Positions 44,312 through 52,812 of a stretch of DNA of 64,000 nt are shown one piece after another. The stretch covers positions 62,001 through 126,000 of the forward strand of contig PAPN01000053.1 of NCBI GenBank assembly GCA_002708925.1, written 5' to 3'. Origin of the DNA: Paracoccaceae bacterium. GTDB lineage: Bacteria > Pseudomonadota > Alphaproteobacteria > Rhodobacterales > Rhodobacteraceae. Numbering within the stretch: the stretch's first letter is position 1; every line of letters starts with the position of its first letter. The notes below the pieces were generated by a model. The model was not told the origin of the DNA and did not search any database. It saw only the letters and a program-made list of their open reading frames with translations. Made by a program: the position numbers and the translations under genes.

Positions 44312-45222
44312 TGGACGAGCTTCAGAGACATCTTTTCCAGCTCAAGTTCCGCATCGCCTTCCTTGAGAGCCAAGGGAAGGCGTTTGAGGACCTGTTCTCC
44401 CGGATTATGGGTCATGCCTTCGCAAGCGACTTCCAGGCTGTGCGGCCATACGGGAACAAGGGTGATCTGAAGTGCGACGGCTATCGGGTTAGCGATAAGA
44501 CCGTGTTTCAGTGCTATGCACCGAAAACAACTAAGCTCGATAAGCTCCAGGCGAAGGTCGACGAAGATTTCAACGGCGCAGTCGCGCATTGGGGGTCGCG
44601 CATGGAGCGCTGGACCTTTGTGCATAATGACGACGATGGCCTTCCAGCCGATGTGATTCAGCAGTTGATAGACCTTGGCAAAGCTCACTCGAAAGTGTCG
44701 CTCGGCCAGATGAGCTACCCGGAGATCTTCGACATCACCATGGCACTGACGGCTTCACAACTCGAAGACCTGTTCGGTCCGGCACCGACGCAACGCACGC
44801 TTGCACAGCTTGATTTCGAAGCTCTGCGACCGGTCGTCATGCTGATCCAACGGATTGATCCGGATGAAAACCCGTCCTTAGCAGCACCGTCCGCGTCAAA
44901 GCTGAAAGCGAACGATTTGTCCGACGATGCAGCAGAACTCTTGCGTCAGGGGCGGCGTAGAGAACGACTGGTAGAGGACTTTTTCAACCAGTTTCCGAAT
45001 CCGGACTTTGGCGAAGAGATCGCTCAGGGCTTCCGTGATCGCTACCAGGACCTGAAACAACAAGGCCACTCTGCAGATCATATTTTCATGGAGCTTCAGC
45101 ACTTCGCGGGCGGAATGAGCGGTACACCGCAGCATCAAGCCGCTGTTTTGGCCGTCATGTCGTATTTCTTCGAGCGTTGCGACATTTTTGAGGACTATGT
45201 GGAAGCGGAGGCCGACACATGA
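44308..45222 (+). CDS. ABC-3C system component with endonuclease-like N-terminus
   Basis: A 304-residue protein of the ABC-three-component (ABC-3C) type. The N-terminal region reads FLESQGKAFEDLFSRIMGHA, then PYGNKGDLKCDGYRVSDKTV and FQCYAP, with Glu27, Asp53 and Asp57 as possible metal-site residues of a restriction-endonuclease-like fold. The C-terminus (about 200-300) is helical and typical of ABC-3C C-terminal domains. It overlaps the recombinase before it and the middle component after it by four bases each. Its target is unknown; conflict or defence function is proposed from comparative genomics. Confidence 0.72.
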   Translation: MMDELQRHLFQLKFRIAFLESQGKAFEDLFSRIMGHAFASDFQAVRPYGNKGDLKCDGYRVSDKTVFQCYAPKTTKLDKLQAKVDEDFNGAVAHWGSRMERWTFVHNDDDGLPADVIQQLIDLGKAHSKVSLGQMSYPEIFDITMALTASQLEDLFGPAPTQRTLAQLDFEALRPVVMLIQRIDPDENPSLAAPSASKLKANDLSDDAAELLRQGRRRERLVEDFFNQFPNPDFGEEIAQGFRDRYQDLKQQGHSADHIFMELQHFAGGMSGTPQHQAAVLAVMSYFFERCDIFEDYVEAEADT

Positions 45223-45464
45223 TCTTGCCAACCAAACATATCCGTCCCGAACGCGCGCTCCTGACCGTGGGTGCCGATATACTGGCGTGCCTAAAAGGAC
45301 CGATGACGGTATCTCGGGTTTGGGACGAAGTGCGTAGGCAACGTGGCGAAGCAGTGGGGGTGGCACCTATTAATTACGATTGGTTCATTCTCGCCCTTGA
45401 TCTCCTGTTTATCACAAAGGCGGTAAGCTTTGAAAACGGCGTGCTTCGCAAGGGCGCGCCATGA
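45219..45464 (+). CDS. ABC-3C middle component
   Basis: An 81-residue winged-helix-like protein: RPERALLTVGADILACLKGP, then MTVSRVWDEVRRQRGEAVGV and APINYDWFILALDLLFITKA. It matches the small middle components that link the effector and the ATPase of ABC-3C systems, probably type 6 or related. Its start overlaps the previous gene and its stop overlaps the ATPase gene (four bases each), a tightly coupled trio. Confidence 0.75.
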   Translation: MILPTKHIRPERALLTVGADILACLKGPMTVSRVWDEVRRQRGEAVGVAPINYDWFILALDLLFITKAVSFENGVLRKGAP

Positions 45465-47221
45465 TCCACAATCTCACAAGTGATTTGGAGAGCTTCAAAA
45501 CTCTCACCTTCGGTCCAGGTCTTAACATTCTCTTGGCTGAGAAGACGGCGCAATCAACGGATCGGCAGACGCGAAACGGAGCAGGGAAAACTAGTTTTGT
45601 CGAACTGGTCCATTTTATCTATGGGGGCAACGCCAAGCCTGACAGCATCTTTCGCTCCGATGAACTGACATCGCACACCTTCGAAATGCAGACCGATATC
45701 AGCGGGCACACGATCTCTGCCGCGCGGTCGGGCAAGAAACCTGCGCGCATCAGACTTCAGGGCGAGACGGAGCACTGGCCGATCAAACCCGAACTCGACA
45801 ACAAGACCGGCGACCTGGTGCTTTCGAACACAAACTGGCGAGCAGATCTGGGCGCTTTGCTGTTCGATCTGCCGACGGATCCGGATGCTATCAGCCGGTT
45901 CGGTCCAACATTCCGTTCACTCTTTTCTTATTTTGCGCGCCGACAAGGCAGTGGCGGGTTCGTTCAGCCAACTCAGCAGTCTGGGCCTCAGCAGAACTGG
46001 GATCAACAGGTAGCGATTTCTTACCTTCTTGGGCTGGATGCCAGCATCGCACAGCAGTTTCAGGAGGCGCGCGCCCAAGAGAGCGCAATGGCGGAATTGC
46101 GCAAGGCGGCAAAGAAAGGTGATTTGGGTGAATTTTACGGAAACTCCGCCGACTTCAGAACACGTTTAGCGATCGCAGAAACCAAGGCTCGTCAGCTGAA
46201 ACGGCAACTCGCTGAATTTAATGTTGTTCCAGAATATACTTCGATGGAGCAGGAAGCGTCGGAGATTACTCGTTCTATTTCCACAATCAACGATGACAAC
46301 TTGATTGATAGAGAGCTGGTTTTGCAGCTCCAAACAGCGTTGGAGAGCGAAGAGCCACCTGCAATTGCCAACGTCGAAAAGCTGTACAACGAAGCTGGTG
46401 TTGTGCTTCCAGAAACTGTTGGTCGCAGATTTGAAGAAGTTTCTGAGTTTCATGAGGCGATCATTCGCAACCGCCAAGCTCATCTTTCTGCTGAGATCAC
46501 CGCTGCCGAGGCGCGGATTACGGAACGGGAAGCGCAGCGGCTAGAACTGGATCGCCGTCGAGGCCAGCTAATGGGCATTCTCCAATCAGGGGGTGCGTTG
46601 GAACACTACTCACGCCTTCAGGAAGAAGCCGGGCGCACCGAGGCTAAAGTGGAGGCGCTGCGTCAACAGCTGGAGATTGCCGAGCGGATCGAAAGCACGA
46701 AAGTCCAACTCGACATCGAGCGGGCCCGTCTGCAGCAAGCACTTCAAGCCGACCTGCACGAGCGTAACGACATCACGAATGATGCCATCGTGATTTTCGA
46801 AGAATTGTCCAACTCGCTCTACGAGCAGGCTGGGCACCTGACAATTGCTGCGACTTCGAACGGCCCAACGTTTGAAGTCGCCATCGATGCACAACGAAGC
46901 AAGGGCATCAACAGTATGCAGATTTTCTGTTTCGATCTGATGCTGGCCGAACTGACGACGAAACGGGGTATTGGACCAGGCTTTTTGATTCACGATAGCC
47001 ATCTTTTTGATGGCGTTGATGAGAGACAGGTGGCCAAAGCCCTGCAACTGGGGGCTAATCATGCGGAAAGAGTTGGTTTCCAATATATCGTGACCATGAA
47101 CTCAGACGCACTGCCCGTGGACGGGTTCCAAGACGGTTTCGATGTGCGCCAGTACGTCAATCCGACTCGTCTCACAGACGAAGAAGAAACAGGTGGTCTG
47201 TTTGGTCTGAGATTTGGATAA
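45461..47221 (+). CDS. ABC-3C ATPase (DUF2326, SMC/Rad50-like)
   Basis: A 586-residue ABC ATPase. Walker A is NGAGKTS at residues 39-45, the coiled-coil region runs about 190-430 (for example ARITEREAQRLELDRRRGQLMG), and the C-terminal half has FCFDLMLAEL and GFLIHDSHLFDG, a Walker-B-like strand. The arrangement is SMC/Rad50-like with DUF2326. In ABC-3C systems the ATPase probably senses foreign DNA or replication structures and triggers the effector. Third gene of the trio. Confidence 0.82.
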   Translation: MIHNLTSDLESFKTLTFGPGLNILLAEKTAQSTDRQTRNGAGKTSFVELVHFIYGGNAKPDSIFRSDELTSHTFEMQTDISGHTISAARSGKKPARIRLQGETEHWPIKPELDNKTGDLVLSNTNWRADLGALLFDLPTDPDAISRFGPTFRSLFSYFARRQGSGGFVQPTQQSGPQQNWDQQVAISYLLGLDASIAQQFQEARAQESAMAELRKAAKKGDLGEFYGNSADFRTRLAIAETKARQLKRQLAEFNVVPEYTSMEQEASEITRSISTINDDNLIDRELVLQLQTALESEEPPAIANVEKLYNEAGVVLPETVGRRFEEVSEFHEAIIRNRQAHLSAEITAAEARITEREAQRLELDRRRGQLMGILQSGGALEHYSRLQEEAGRTEAKVEALRQQLEIAERIESTKVQLDIERARLQQALQADLHERNDITNDAIVIFEELSNSLYEQAGHLTIAATSNGPTFEVAIDAQRSKGINSMQIFCFDLMLAELTTKRGIGPGFLIHDSHLFDGVDERQVAKALQLGANHAERVGFQYIVTMNSDALPVDGFQDGFDVRQYVNPTRLTDEEETGGLFGLRFG

Positions 47222-47279
47222 TGGCTGATCCTTGTTTGCCAGCAGGTGGTCACGAGAAACGGCACGTCAGATAGCGAAC

Positions 47280-48086
47280 ATGAATTACCGCAGCACCGCC
47301 CGCACCCACTGCCAATCGGCCAAAGATCTCCTGTCGAGTGGCGCTGACGACGACGTGTTGCTTGCCGCCCTGAAGCTGCGCATGGCCTTGGAAAGCATCA
47401 CCTACGATCGATCTAAAGGCTTTGCTGAAGATCTGGGGACCGAGGCCATGAAGACATGGCAACCCAAGAAGCTCATGGAGCGAATGCTAGAAGTCGATCC
47501 CCACGCCGATGCTGACGCAACGCTGTCCTTTGGCGAAGAGCCATCCCTCGGGGAGGCGCCGGAAACCATGCAGCTCCTCGGTACAGATCACGTCTTGAAC
47601 CTGCGGACGCTGAAAAAGCACTATGACGCCCTCGGCTCATATCTTCATACGCCAACCCTCGCCCAGATCGAGCAAGGCAAAACGCACGACTATGCCAAGC
47701 TCGGTCAGCGTTGTTCAAAGATCATCGACGCTCTGGATACCGCTCTGGGCTCCAAGGTCTGGAATTCCACCTTCGCCACCCGAGGCGTTATGGATTGCAG
47801 CGAGTGCGGATCAACCATTCGACGCCGCCTGCCAAAGGACATTTCTGAGCGCGTGGTCCAGTGCTGGTCATGCTCAGCCAGTTACACAATGACCGAGATC
47901 GAAGACCAAAAAGTGCGCTTTGAGCCACGACAGGTCCGGGTCACATGCCCTAAACCGGATTGCGGCGATGAATCCTATATCTGGGAGCGTAATGTCGAAC
48001 GGGGAAACTCGTGGCCCTGCCACGGTTGTGGCTCTAAGCTGATGTTCGCACTCGGAGTTGCCGTCGCGCCTAGCGACAAACCGTAA
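47280..48086 (+). CDS. Zinc-ribbon protein, possible HEPN-like N-terminus
   Basis: A 268-residue protein. The N-terminal part is helical (TARTHCQSAKDLLSSGADDD and LLAALKLRMALESITYDRSK), resembling the DUF4145/HEPN-type fold. The C-terminal half contains cysteine pairs CSECGSTI, CWSCSASY, CPKPDCGD and CHGCGSK, probably two zinc ribbons. The start at 47280 is used, 58 bases after the ATPase. It may be an accessory of the ABC-3C system or separate; the family is not recognised. Confidence 0.62.
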   Translation: MNYRSTARTHCQSAKDLLSSGADDDVLLAALKLRMALESITYDRSKGFAEDLGTEAMKTWQPKKLMERMLEVDPHADADATLSFGEEPSLGEAPETMQLLGTDHVLNLRTLKKHYDALGSYLHTPTLAQIEQGKTHDYAKLGQRCSKIIDALDTALGSKVWNSTFATRGVMDCSECGSTIRRRLPKDISERVVQCWSCSASYTMTEIEDQKVRFEPRQVRVTCPKPDCGDESYIWERNVERGNSWPCHGCGSKLMFALGVAVAPSDKP

Positions 48087-48158
48087 AGACCAGCCACTGA
48101 TTTGTCCGCCGTAGAATATCCAGCGAATTTGCTATAGCTATGCCCAAAAAAGCGAAAA

Positions 48159-48290
48159 CCCGCGAGGACCGGTGAAGGCTGTCGCGGGCATCTAAAAGGT
48201 TGAAGACCTAAAGTTGTCTTCGATTGATGTGAATATAGGGTGATTTCCACCCGAATGTCAAGAAAAACGGTCTAGACCCGTTAAGGACCG
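48159..48290 (+). ncRNA. Hairpin-rich leader upstream of the Abi-like gene (candidate RNA)
   Basis: Four hairpins can be drawn in 130 bases: CCCGCGA (48159-48165) with TCGCGGG (48182-48188); AGGT/ACCT at 48197-48209; GGGTG/CACCC at 48238-48252; and AACGG/CCGTT at 48266-48282, or instead CGGTC (48268-48272) with GACCG (48286-48290). No open reading frame covers it. Known Abi-family genes of the AbiF type have a structured RNA nearby (abiF motif), so this may be such an RNA. Alignment to that motif was not possible here. Confidence 0.5.
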
Positions 48291-48307
48291 AGCGGAGCAG
48301 TAAGGCA

Positions 48308-48922
48308 TTGGTTGCAAATATAATTTCTCAGGAGCGCCTGACAAAGTACCTAAGAGAGGCTGGCCACGATCAGCAGCGAGCACTAGCGCTTTATGGATGG
48401 AACATCCAACTGAGCGAAGCATTTTTCCCGGTTTTGAGCGCTTCTGAGGTGTGCCTTCGCAATACCATCTGCACACAATTGATCGCCCTGTATGGGCAAA
48501 CGTGGTGGGATGACCAAGCTTTTCTCCTTCAGATCAAGAAGAATGGAACGCGGATCGTCAAGACAGCCCGTGACAAACTTAGAACCCATGGTCCCGTCAC
48601 CTCGGGGGGAATGACAGCTGAACTCAACTTCGGTTTTTGGGTCAACATGCTCTTGCCAAGACACGAACCGGTGTTTTGGCCGAACCTGAATGCTGCCTTT
48701 CCAGATCTGCCACCGACAGTCACCTATGACGCGCTCTATAAGAGATGCGATGATGTCCGTGAGTTTCGGAACCGGATATTCCACCATGAACCGATCATGC
48801 ACCGCAACATTACCAAAGAATACAGTCAGATCATGGAGCTCATCGGTTGGCTGAGCCCGGATAAGGCCAAGTGGATCAAGCCATATTCACGGGTGATGAC
48901 AGTGGCACGACAAAAACCTTAA
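48308..48922 (+). CDS. Abi-like (abortive infection) HEPN protein
   Basis: A 204-residue protein of the Abi/HEPN type. The first family segment is SEAFFPVLSASEVCLRNTI (the pattern LExxLRN), and the catalytic-type motif is R154-N-R-I-F-H159 (Rx4H) in REFRNRIFHHEPI, followed by a helical end. Such proteins are RNases that act in anti-phage defence or dormancy. TTG 48308 is the start and no ATG precedes the conserved part. The structured leader ends 17 bases upstream. Confidence 0.75.
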   Translation: MVANIISQERLTKYLREAGHDQQRALALYGWNIQLSEAFFPVLSASEVCLRNTICTQLIALYGQTWWDDQAFLLQIKKNGTRIVKTARDKLRTHGPVTSGGMTAELNFGFWVNMLLPRHEPVFWPNLNAAFPDLPPTVTYDALYKRCDDVREFRNRIFHHEPIMHRNITKEYSQIMELIGWLSPDKAKWIKPYSRVMTVARQKP

Positions 48923-49013
48923 AGAGCACGCGCGATATGAGATTCCTTCCGATAGCAAAGGGGGAACACTCAAGCCGCAAACATCACGAAAATTGGGTCA
49001 TGGATTTTCGAAT

Positions 49014-49433
49014 TCAGTTTTGCTGTTGCGATGATTCGAGTTCTGTCATGGCGCTTTCTAGCCACTGACTTGGCAGTTTCCCTTCGTTCGTTGCAATCAG
49101 CGCGTTTATCACTGCAGCACCCCAATTCAGGCTGCTACTACTGCCGATAGGAAAAGCGCGATATTCCATGAAGTCAGGCAAAGACGCTTCATGCCCGTTC
49201 GTCGGTTCTCGTTTAATCGGCGATATACGCCTCGCCACGGGGACATAGCAGAAAGCGCCCAGCTCCTCGTCTTCTGCGCAAACAACGGACATACCAATGT
49301 AAAGTCCGCCCTTCATCGAGAAACCGGCATCATTCATCTCAGCCACATACTCTGGCACCCAACACTCGTCACCCATCACGATGTCCGCACGATTTACAAT
49401 CAGATCAAATTTCTGAATTAAATTATCTGTCAT
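49014..49433 (-). CDS. Conserved-looking hypothetical protein
   Basis: A 139-residue acidic protein with no transmembrane segment. It reads MTDNLIQKFDLIVNRADIVMG, then GLYIGMSVVCAEDEELGAFC and RRISPIKREPTNGHEASLPD (given in parts). No family is recognised and no catalytic motif is visible. It lies nine bases downstream of the VasI-like gene start on the same strand's far end, so co-transcription is possible but not shown. Island gene of unknown role. Confidence 0.6.
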   Translation of the reverse strand: MTDNLIQKFDLIVNRADIVMGDECWVPEYVAEMNDAGFSMKGGLYIGMSVVCAEDEELGAFCYVPVARRISPIKREPTNGHEASLPDFMEYRAFPIGSSSSLNWGAAVINALIATNEGKLPSQWLESAMTELESSQQQN

Positions 49434-49441
49434 GCCTAACC

Positions 49442-50455
49442 TCAGAAGCTCCAGTTACACGTCTCGGCCAACTCTCCAAGCACCCCGCGCAGACCGGAAA
49501 CATCAAAGATCGCCGTGTTCGGATTCTCGCCGTATGGGATCGTCTGTAGAACCAGCCGCTCCTCGCCCAAAAGCTCCTTCAGGAGGTTTCCCGCCCAGCT
49601 TGGGGCAAAAGTAGCGTTCCGATCCGTGGACACCCCCCACCGCTCTTCTCTCGCCTGCCCCGAGCCGATCCGGACGGTGACGCGCTTCCATTCCGAATAC
49701 ACATCGCCGGAATCGTCGCCGAGGAAATCGCCCCAAACGACGTAGGCCTCTGTCGTGTTGGATTTGCAGCGGGCGATAAATGTCACGGGATCTCCAGATC
49801 GCGACGTGCCGGTCTCGGCCGCAAGCGACAGTGTGACCGTATGTGTGTCATCGATCGGGTTGGTTGTTGTACGCACACGCCATGCGCCCGTTCCATCGCT
49901 TTCGGTCATCGATGTGACTGGCTCCGCTGGCACGGCCGTCTCGTCGACCGACGCGCCGATCTCGTAGGTGAAAGTGCCGCACAAACCTGGACTGTTGATG
50001 TCAAACGGCGGCTCAGCCGATTGGAAGACAACCATTGTGAGAGATGGATCACCCCCAAACAGGCTTTGCTCATAGAAAACCACGAAGAGCTCCTGTTCAG
50101 GATCGCCACCACCACACAACGTGTTCCCGTTCTGCAGGGAACCGGGATCACCCGAGAGACGGAACACTTCGGCCGTCTGTTTCCTCTGCCCGTCTAGATC
50201 CCATGCTCGCCAGGACGCTCCTTCAGACACCAGATCGACCAACGCACCATTCCCAAAGCTCATTCTCATGGTGCTGCCTTCGGTCGCGAATTCTGGATTG
50301 CCCGACAGTGTGATCGCGCCCGTGATCGCCCCAGCAGTCCTGCTGATCGGCGCAAAGGACCGCGCGTCTTGCCAAACATGGCGCTCAATCGCCGACTGAG
50401 CAAATGCTGGTGACGACAGAAATAGTAGAGAAAGGGCTGCTGGACTTAAGTTCAT
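49442..50455 (-). CDS. Secreted protein with VasI-like C-terminal domain
   Basis: A 337-residue protein with signal peptide MNLSPAALSLLFLSSPAFA. The C-terminal 120 residues (RRSGDPVTFIARCKSNTTEAYVVWGDFLG, then RIGSGQAREERWGVSTDRNA, and IFDVSGLRGVLGELAETCNW) resemble the VasI family associated with type VI secretion and similar periplasmic modules. Two cysteines pair (ARCKSN and TCNWSF). No type VI genes are nearby, so the function is unclear. The start at 50455 is chosen because it gives the signal peptide. Confidence 0.6.
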   Translation of the reverse strand: MNLSPAALSLLFLSSPAFAQSAIERHVWQDARSFAPISRTAGAITGAITLSGNPEFATEGSTMRMSFGNGALVDLVSEGASWRAWDLDGQRKQTAEVFRLSGDPGSLQNGNTLCGGGDPEQELFVVFYEQSLFGGDPSLTMVVFQSAEPPFDINSPGLCGTFTYEIGASVDETAVPAEPVTSMTESDGTGAWRVRTTTNPIDDTHTVTLSLAAETGTSRSGDPVTFIARCKSNTTEAYVVWGDFLGDDSGDVYSEWKRVTVRIGSGQAREERWGVSTDRNATFAPSWAGNLLKELLGEERLVLQTIPYGENPNTAIFDVSGLRGVLGELAETCNWSF

Positions 50456-50581
50456 TGAGCGTTCCACAGTTGGCGATAAGACAGGTTGCGAGAACATTGG
50501 TATCAAGGAAAATTATCACTGCCGAAAAAGGGAAGTCCATGGTCCAATAGGTACTGCGTATCCCACTGTTTATAGACCGAA

Positions 50582-50623
50582 ACGTGAGTTATGAAATGAC
50601 TCGTGTCAGTTCAAAACTCACGT
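50582..50623 (+). promoter_or_regulatory. 42-base dyad upstream of the ParA-like gene
   Basis: Arms ACGTGAGTT (50582-50590) and AACTCACGT (50615-50623) and inner arms TGAA/TTCA and TGAC/GTCA share one centre, giving 17 of 19 pairs around a four-base TCGT turn. The ribosome-binding site AGGAGG lies just after it. It may be a parS-like or repressor site, or a leader hairpin limiting translation of the ParA-like gene. Confidence 0.65.
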
Positions 50624-50637
50624 ACAGGAGGAAACCC

Positions 50638-51390
50638 ATGCAAACCATCACCTTCTTTGCAAACAAAGGCGGCTCAGGCCGTACGGTTTCCACAATGGCG
50701 CTTGCATCGGGCTTCCTCGCTCAAGGTAAGCGGGTTGGTGTGATGGACTGTAGCGATCTGGCGGGCTGCGAAGCTTCACCGCTACGTGCTTGGCTACAGC
50801 AGATCTTGAGATGTGAACTTCACCGACAGCAATTGAAGCTAATTGAATGTGAGACACGTGAGGAAGTTGAGGACGGCGCAGCTGGAGCGCAAGCACAAGG
50901 TATCGACGTCTTGTTGATCGATACCTCGGCGCGAACTTATGAACCCCAACTTGTCGCGCTGGACATGGCCGATTTGATCATCGCGCCCGCGATTGGCCCG
51001 CTTGAAGCTAAGCATATCTCGGATAGTGTCGCCAAATACCTCGACACGCCCAAGCAATTTTATGGCCTAGTAATCGGCAGTCACAACGGATTGCCTATAG
51101 CCGCGAAGACACGCAAAGCCTTCGGCTTTCATCATGTTCTCAAATCTGAACTCCCCTGGGCCGAGGCACTATCCGAACAGATGTTGAATGGTGACATCGA
51201 ACAATTCGTTGCGACGCTTGCGTGCAAGCCCGACGAACCTGGCTTTGCACGTTTCCGCGCAGCACAGGCCGCATGGAATGCCGTGCAACGCCTAACCTTT
51301 GAGGTCGAGTGGGCGTTCGATGGCTATCGACTCGAAGAACTCGACGGCGACCAATCCATAGCTCACTTTGGAAGAAAGGCAGTTGCTTGA
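50638..51390 (+). CDS. ParA/MinD-like ATPase with altered Walker A
   Basis: A 250-residue deviant-Walker ATPase. The loop reads FFANKGGSGRTVST: the signature lysine of the family is present (Lys10) but the P-loop lysine is Arg15. The Walker-B-like strand is VLLIDTSARTYEP. The C-terminal part is mostly helical. Partition or VirC1-type roles are possible. No ParB is next to it. The ATG at 50638 has a perfect AGGAGG. The dyad sits directly upstream. Confidence 0.8.
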   Translation: MQTITFFANKGGSGRTVSTMALASGFLAQGKRVGVMDCSDLAGCEASPLRAWLQQILRCELHRQQLKLIECETREEVEDGAAGAQAQGIDVLLIDTSARTYEPQLVALDMADLIIAPAIGPLEAKHISDSVAKYLDTPKQFYGLVIGSHNGLPIAAKTRKAFGFHHVLKSELPWAEALSEQMLNGDIEQFVATLACKPDEPGFARFRAAQAAWNAVQRLTFEVEWAFDGYRLEELDGDQSIAHFGRKAVA

Positions 51391-51423
51391 TCTGACACCG
51401 CGACTACCAAGCACTCACCTAGA

Positions 51424-52509
51424 TCACGAGGCGTCTGGCCCGCGAAGTTTGAACTCCTTTGCAGGTTCTGAAAGTCTTGCTTCATGAGCTGTTTTTATCT
51501 CGGCAAGACTTTCTCTACCGAAGAGGCTCCTCAAGACGGCCCATAACAGATTGAGAGCGCGTTTGAGGGCCTTTTCACGCTTTGCCGCTGCCGTTGCCTT
51601 CTCCTCGGCTTTCTGGAGCCGCTCGGAAGCTCTCTCTGTGACCATCTCGTCAATTCGTCGTTTGACGCGTTCCCATGCGCGCTCCTCCGCCTCCAAGTAG
51701 GCCTCTGAGCGATGTTCTTCATCCAACGCCCATCTCTGGTCAATTTCGGCCTGTATGATGGTCTCAGCGTCTTTGACAGCTTCCTGACGTGCTTTCTCTG
51801 CCAGTTCTTTATAGAGATCTGGTGGTACATGTTCACGGCCAGTCTCTTTTTTGGGTTTGCCGCGCTTCAGTCGATTGTCGAGGTTGTTCTGAGCCCACTT
51901 CGCCCAATCTGTTTGTTGTGCAGTCCAACCATTCGAAACCCCGTGCTTACCAGCCAACTCGTTGTTGGCTTTCCTTACCGAAATCGAAAGCTTGCTAGAT
52001 CCGCTTTTGTGGTGCTCTGTTCTGATAGGGCTGGCTAGGATATCGACGATTCCGCTTCCAGCTTCATCGGTGTCATAGCGCACGGCCCAAACGGCTCCCT
52101 CACCCATCCAGCTTTCAGCCCATAGCTTGGCTTCAGCAATGAGCTGCTGAACGCGAACGTTGGCGAGGTCTCGAGGATCTCCCGTCTCTTCGAGCCACTC
52201 AGGAGACACGCAGACAAGCGTGTGAACTCCAAGCGCAGCATTCTTCCGCTCACTCTTCACGCCCATCTGCTTTTTGTGCTTGCGGTAGGCCTTGGAGTAG
52301 TCAGCGCCGCCGCCCTCGAGGCCATCACCCATCTTGGACCAGAAATAGTTGGCTGTGTGGCTGCGGCCCTCTACCTGCCGAGCTTGAGAGGTCGCATCCT
52401 TCCGCTTGGCGTGGCTCTCTGCCGAGATGATATCTGAAAAGCTACCCAGATGGTTCTTATTGCTTTCTCGCCTTGGATTGCGAACGAATGCATACATGGG
52501 ATCAGGCAT
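51424..52509 (-). CDS. Mob/Pre-like mobilisation or plasmid recombination protein
   Basis: A 361-residue protein. The N-terminal region has SFSDIISAESHAKRKDATSQ and NYFWSKMGDGLEGGGADYSK, then WAVRYDTDEAGSGIVDILAS and RTEHHKSGSSKLSISVRKAN, similar to the MobV/Pre fold (plasmid mobilisation or recombination). The C-terminal third is charged coiled coil (ERASERLQKAEEKATAAAKR). The canonical HxDE-x-x-PHxH motif is not visible, replaced by RYDTDEAG, so activity is uncertain. The start at 52509 is used. Confidence 0.6.
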   Translation of the reverse strand: MPDPMYAFVRNPRRESNKNHLGSFSDIISAESHAKRKDATSQARQVEGRSHTANYFWSKMGDGLEGGGADYSKAYRKHKKQMGVKSERKNAALGVHTLVCVSPEWLEETGDPRDLANVRVQQLIAEAKLWAESWMGEGAVWAVRYDTDEAGSGIVDILASPIRTEHHKSGSSKLSISVRKANNELAGKHGVSNGWTAQQTDWAKWAQNNLDNRLKRGKPKKETGREHVPPDLYKELAEKARQEAVKDAETIIQAEIDQRWALDEEHRSEAYLEAEERAWERVKRRIDEMVTERASERLQKAEEKATAAAKREKALKRALNLLWAVLRSLFGRESLAEIKTAHEARLSEPAKEFKLRGPDAS

Positions 52510-52812
52510 AGTTCTATTAGCCTTCTTTGGTTCAATAGTTAGCACACATACGGTTGGGCGAAATTCCTGTCGGATTTTCGCCGCGCTCCGCTCAACCAGT
52601 GTGCCCTCCGGGGGCCTCCGATCTTGCAACTTTCAGCCACGATCTGCGCGGATCTTCGATCCTTGCGAGCCGTCCCGACGGACGGCGCAAAACGCACTCC
52701 TCCCCTGCCTTGTGGCGGGCGATGTCGGTGTGAATTTTGCGGGGAGCCTAGACAGCCCGGAGACCTCAAATATCGGAGGGCTGGCCAGGCAAGGATGCAG
52801 GCTCCAAGTTGG
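52510..52812. other. Gene-free stretch with two adjacent hairpins, possible oriT
   Basis: No coding region is supported in these 303 bases. Two hairpins lie side by side: GGATC-TTC-GATCC at 52650-52662 and GCCGTCC-CGAC-GGACGGC at 52669-52686. The position directly upstream of the Mob/Pre-like gene fits a transfer origin or a leader region. No nick-site consensus was recognised. Confidence 0.4.
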
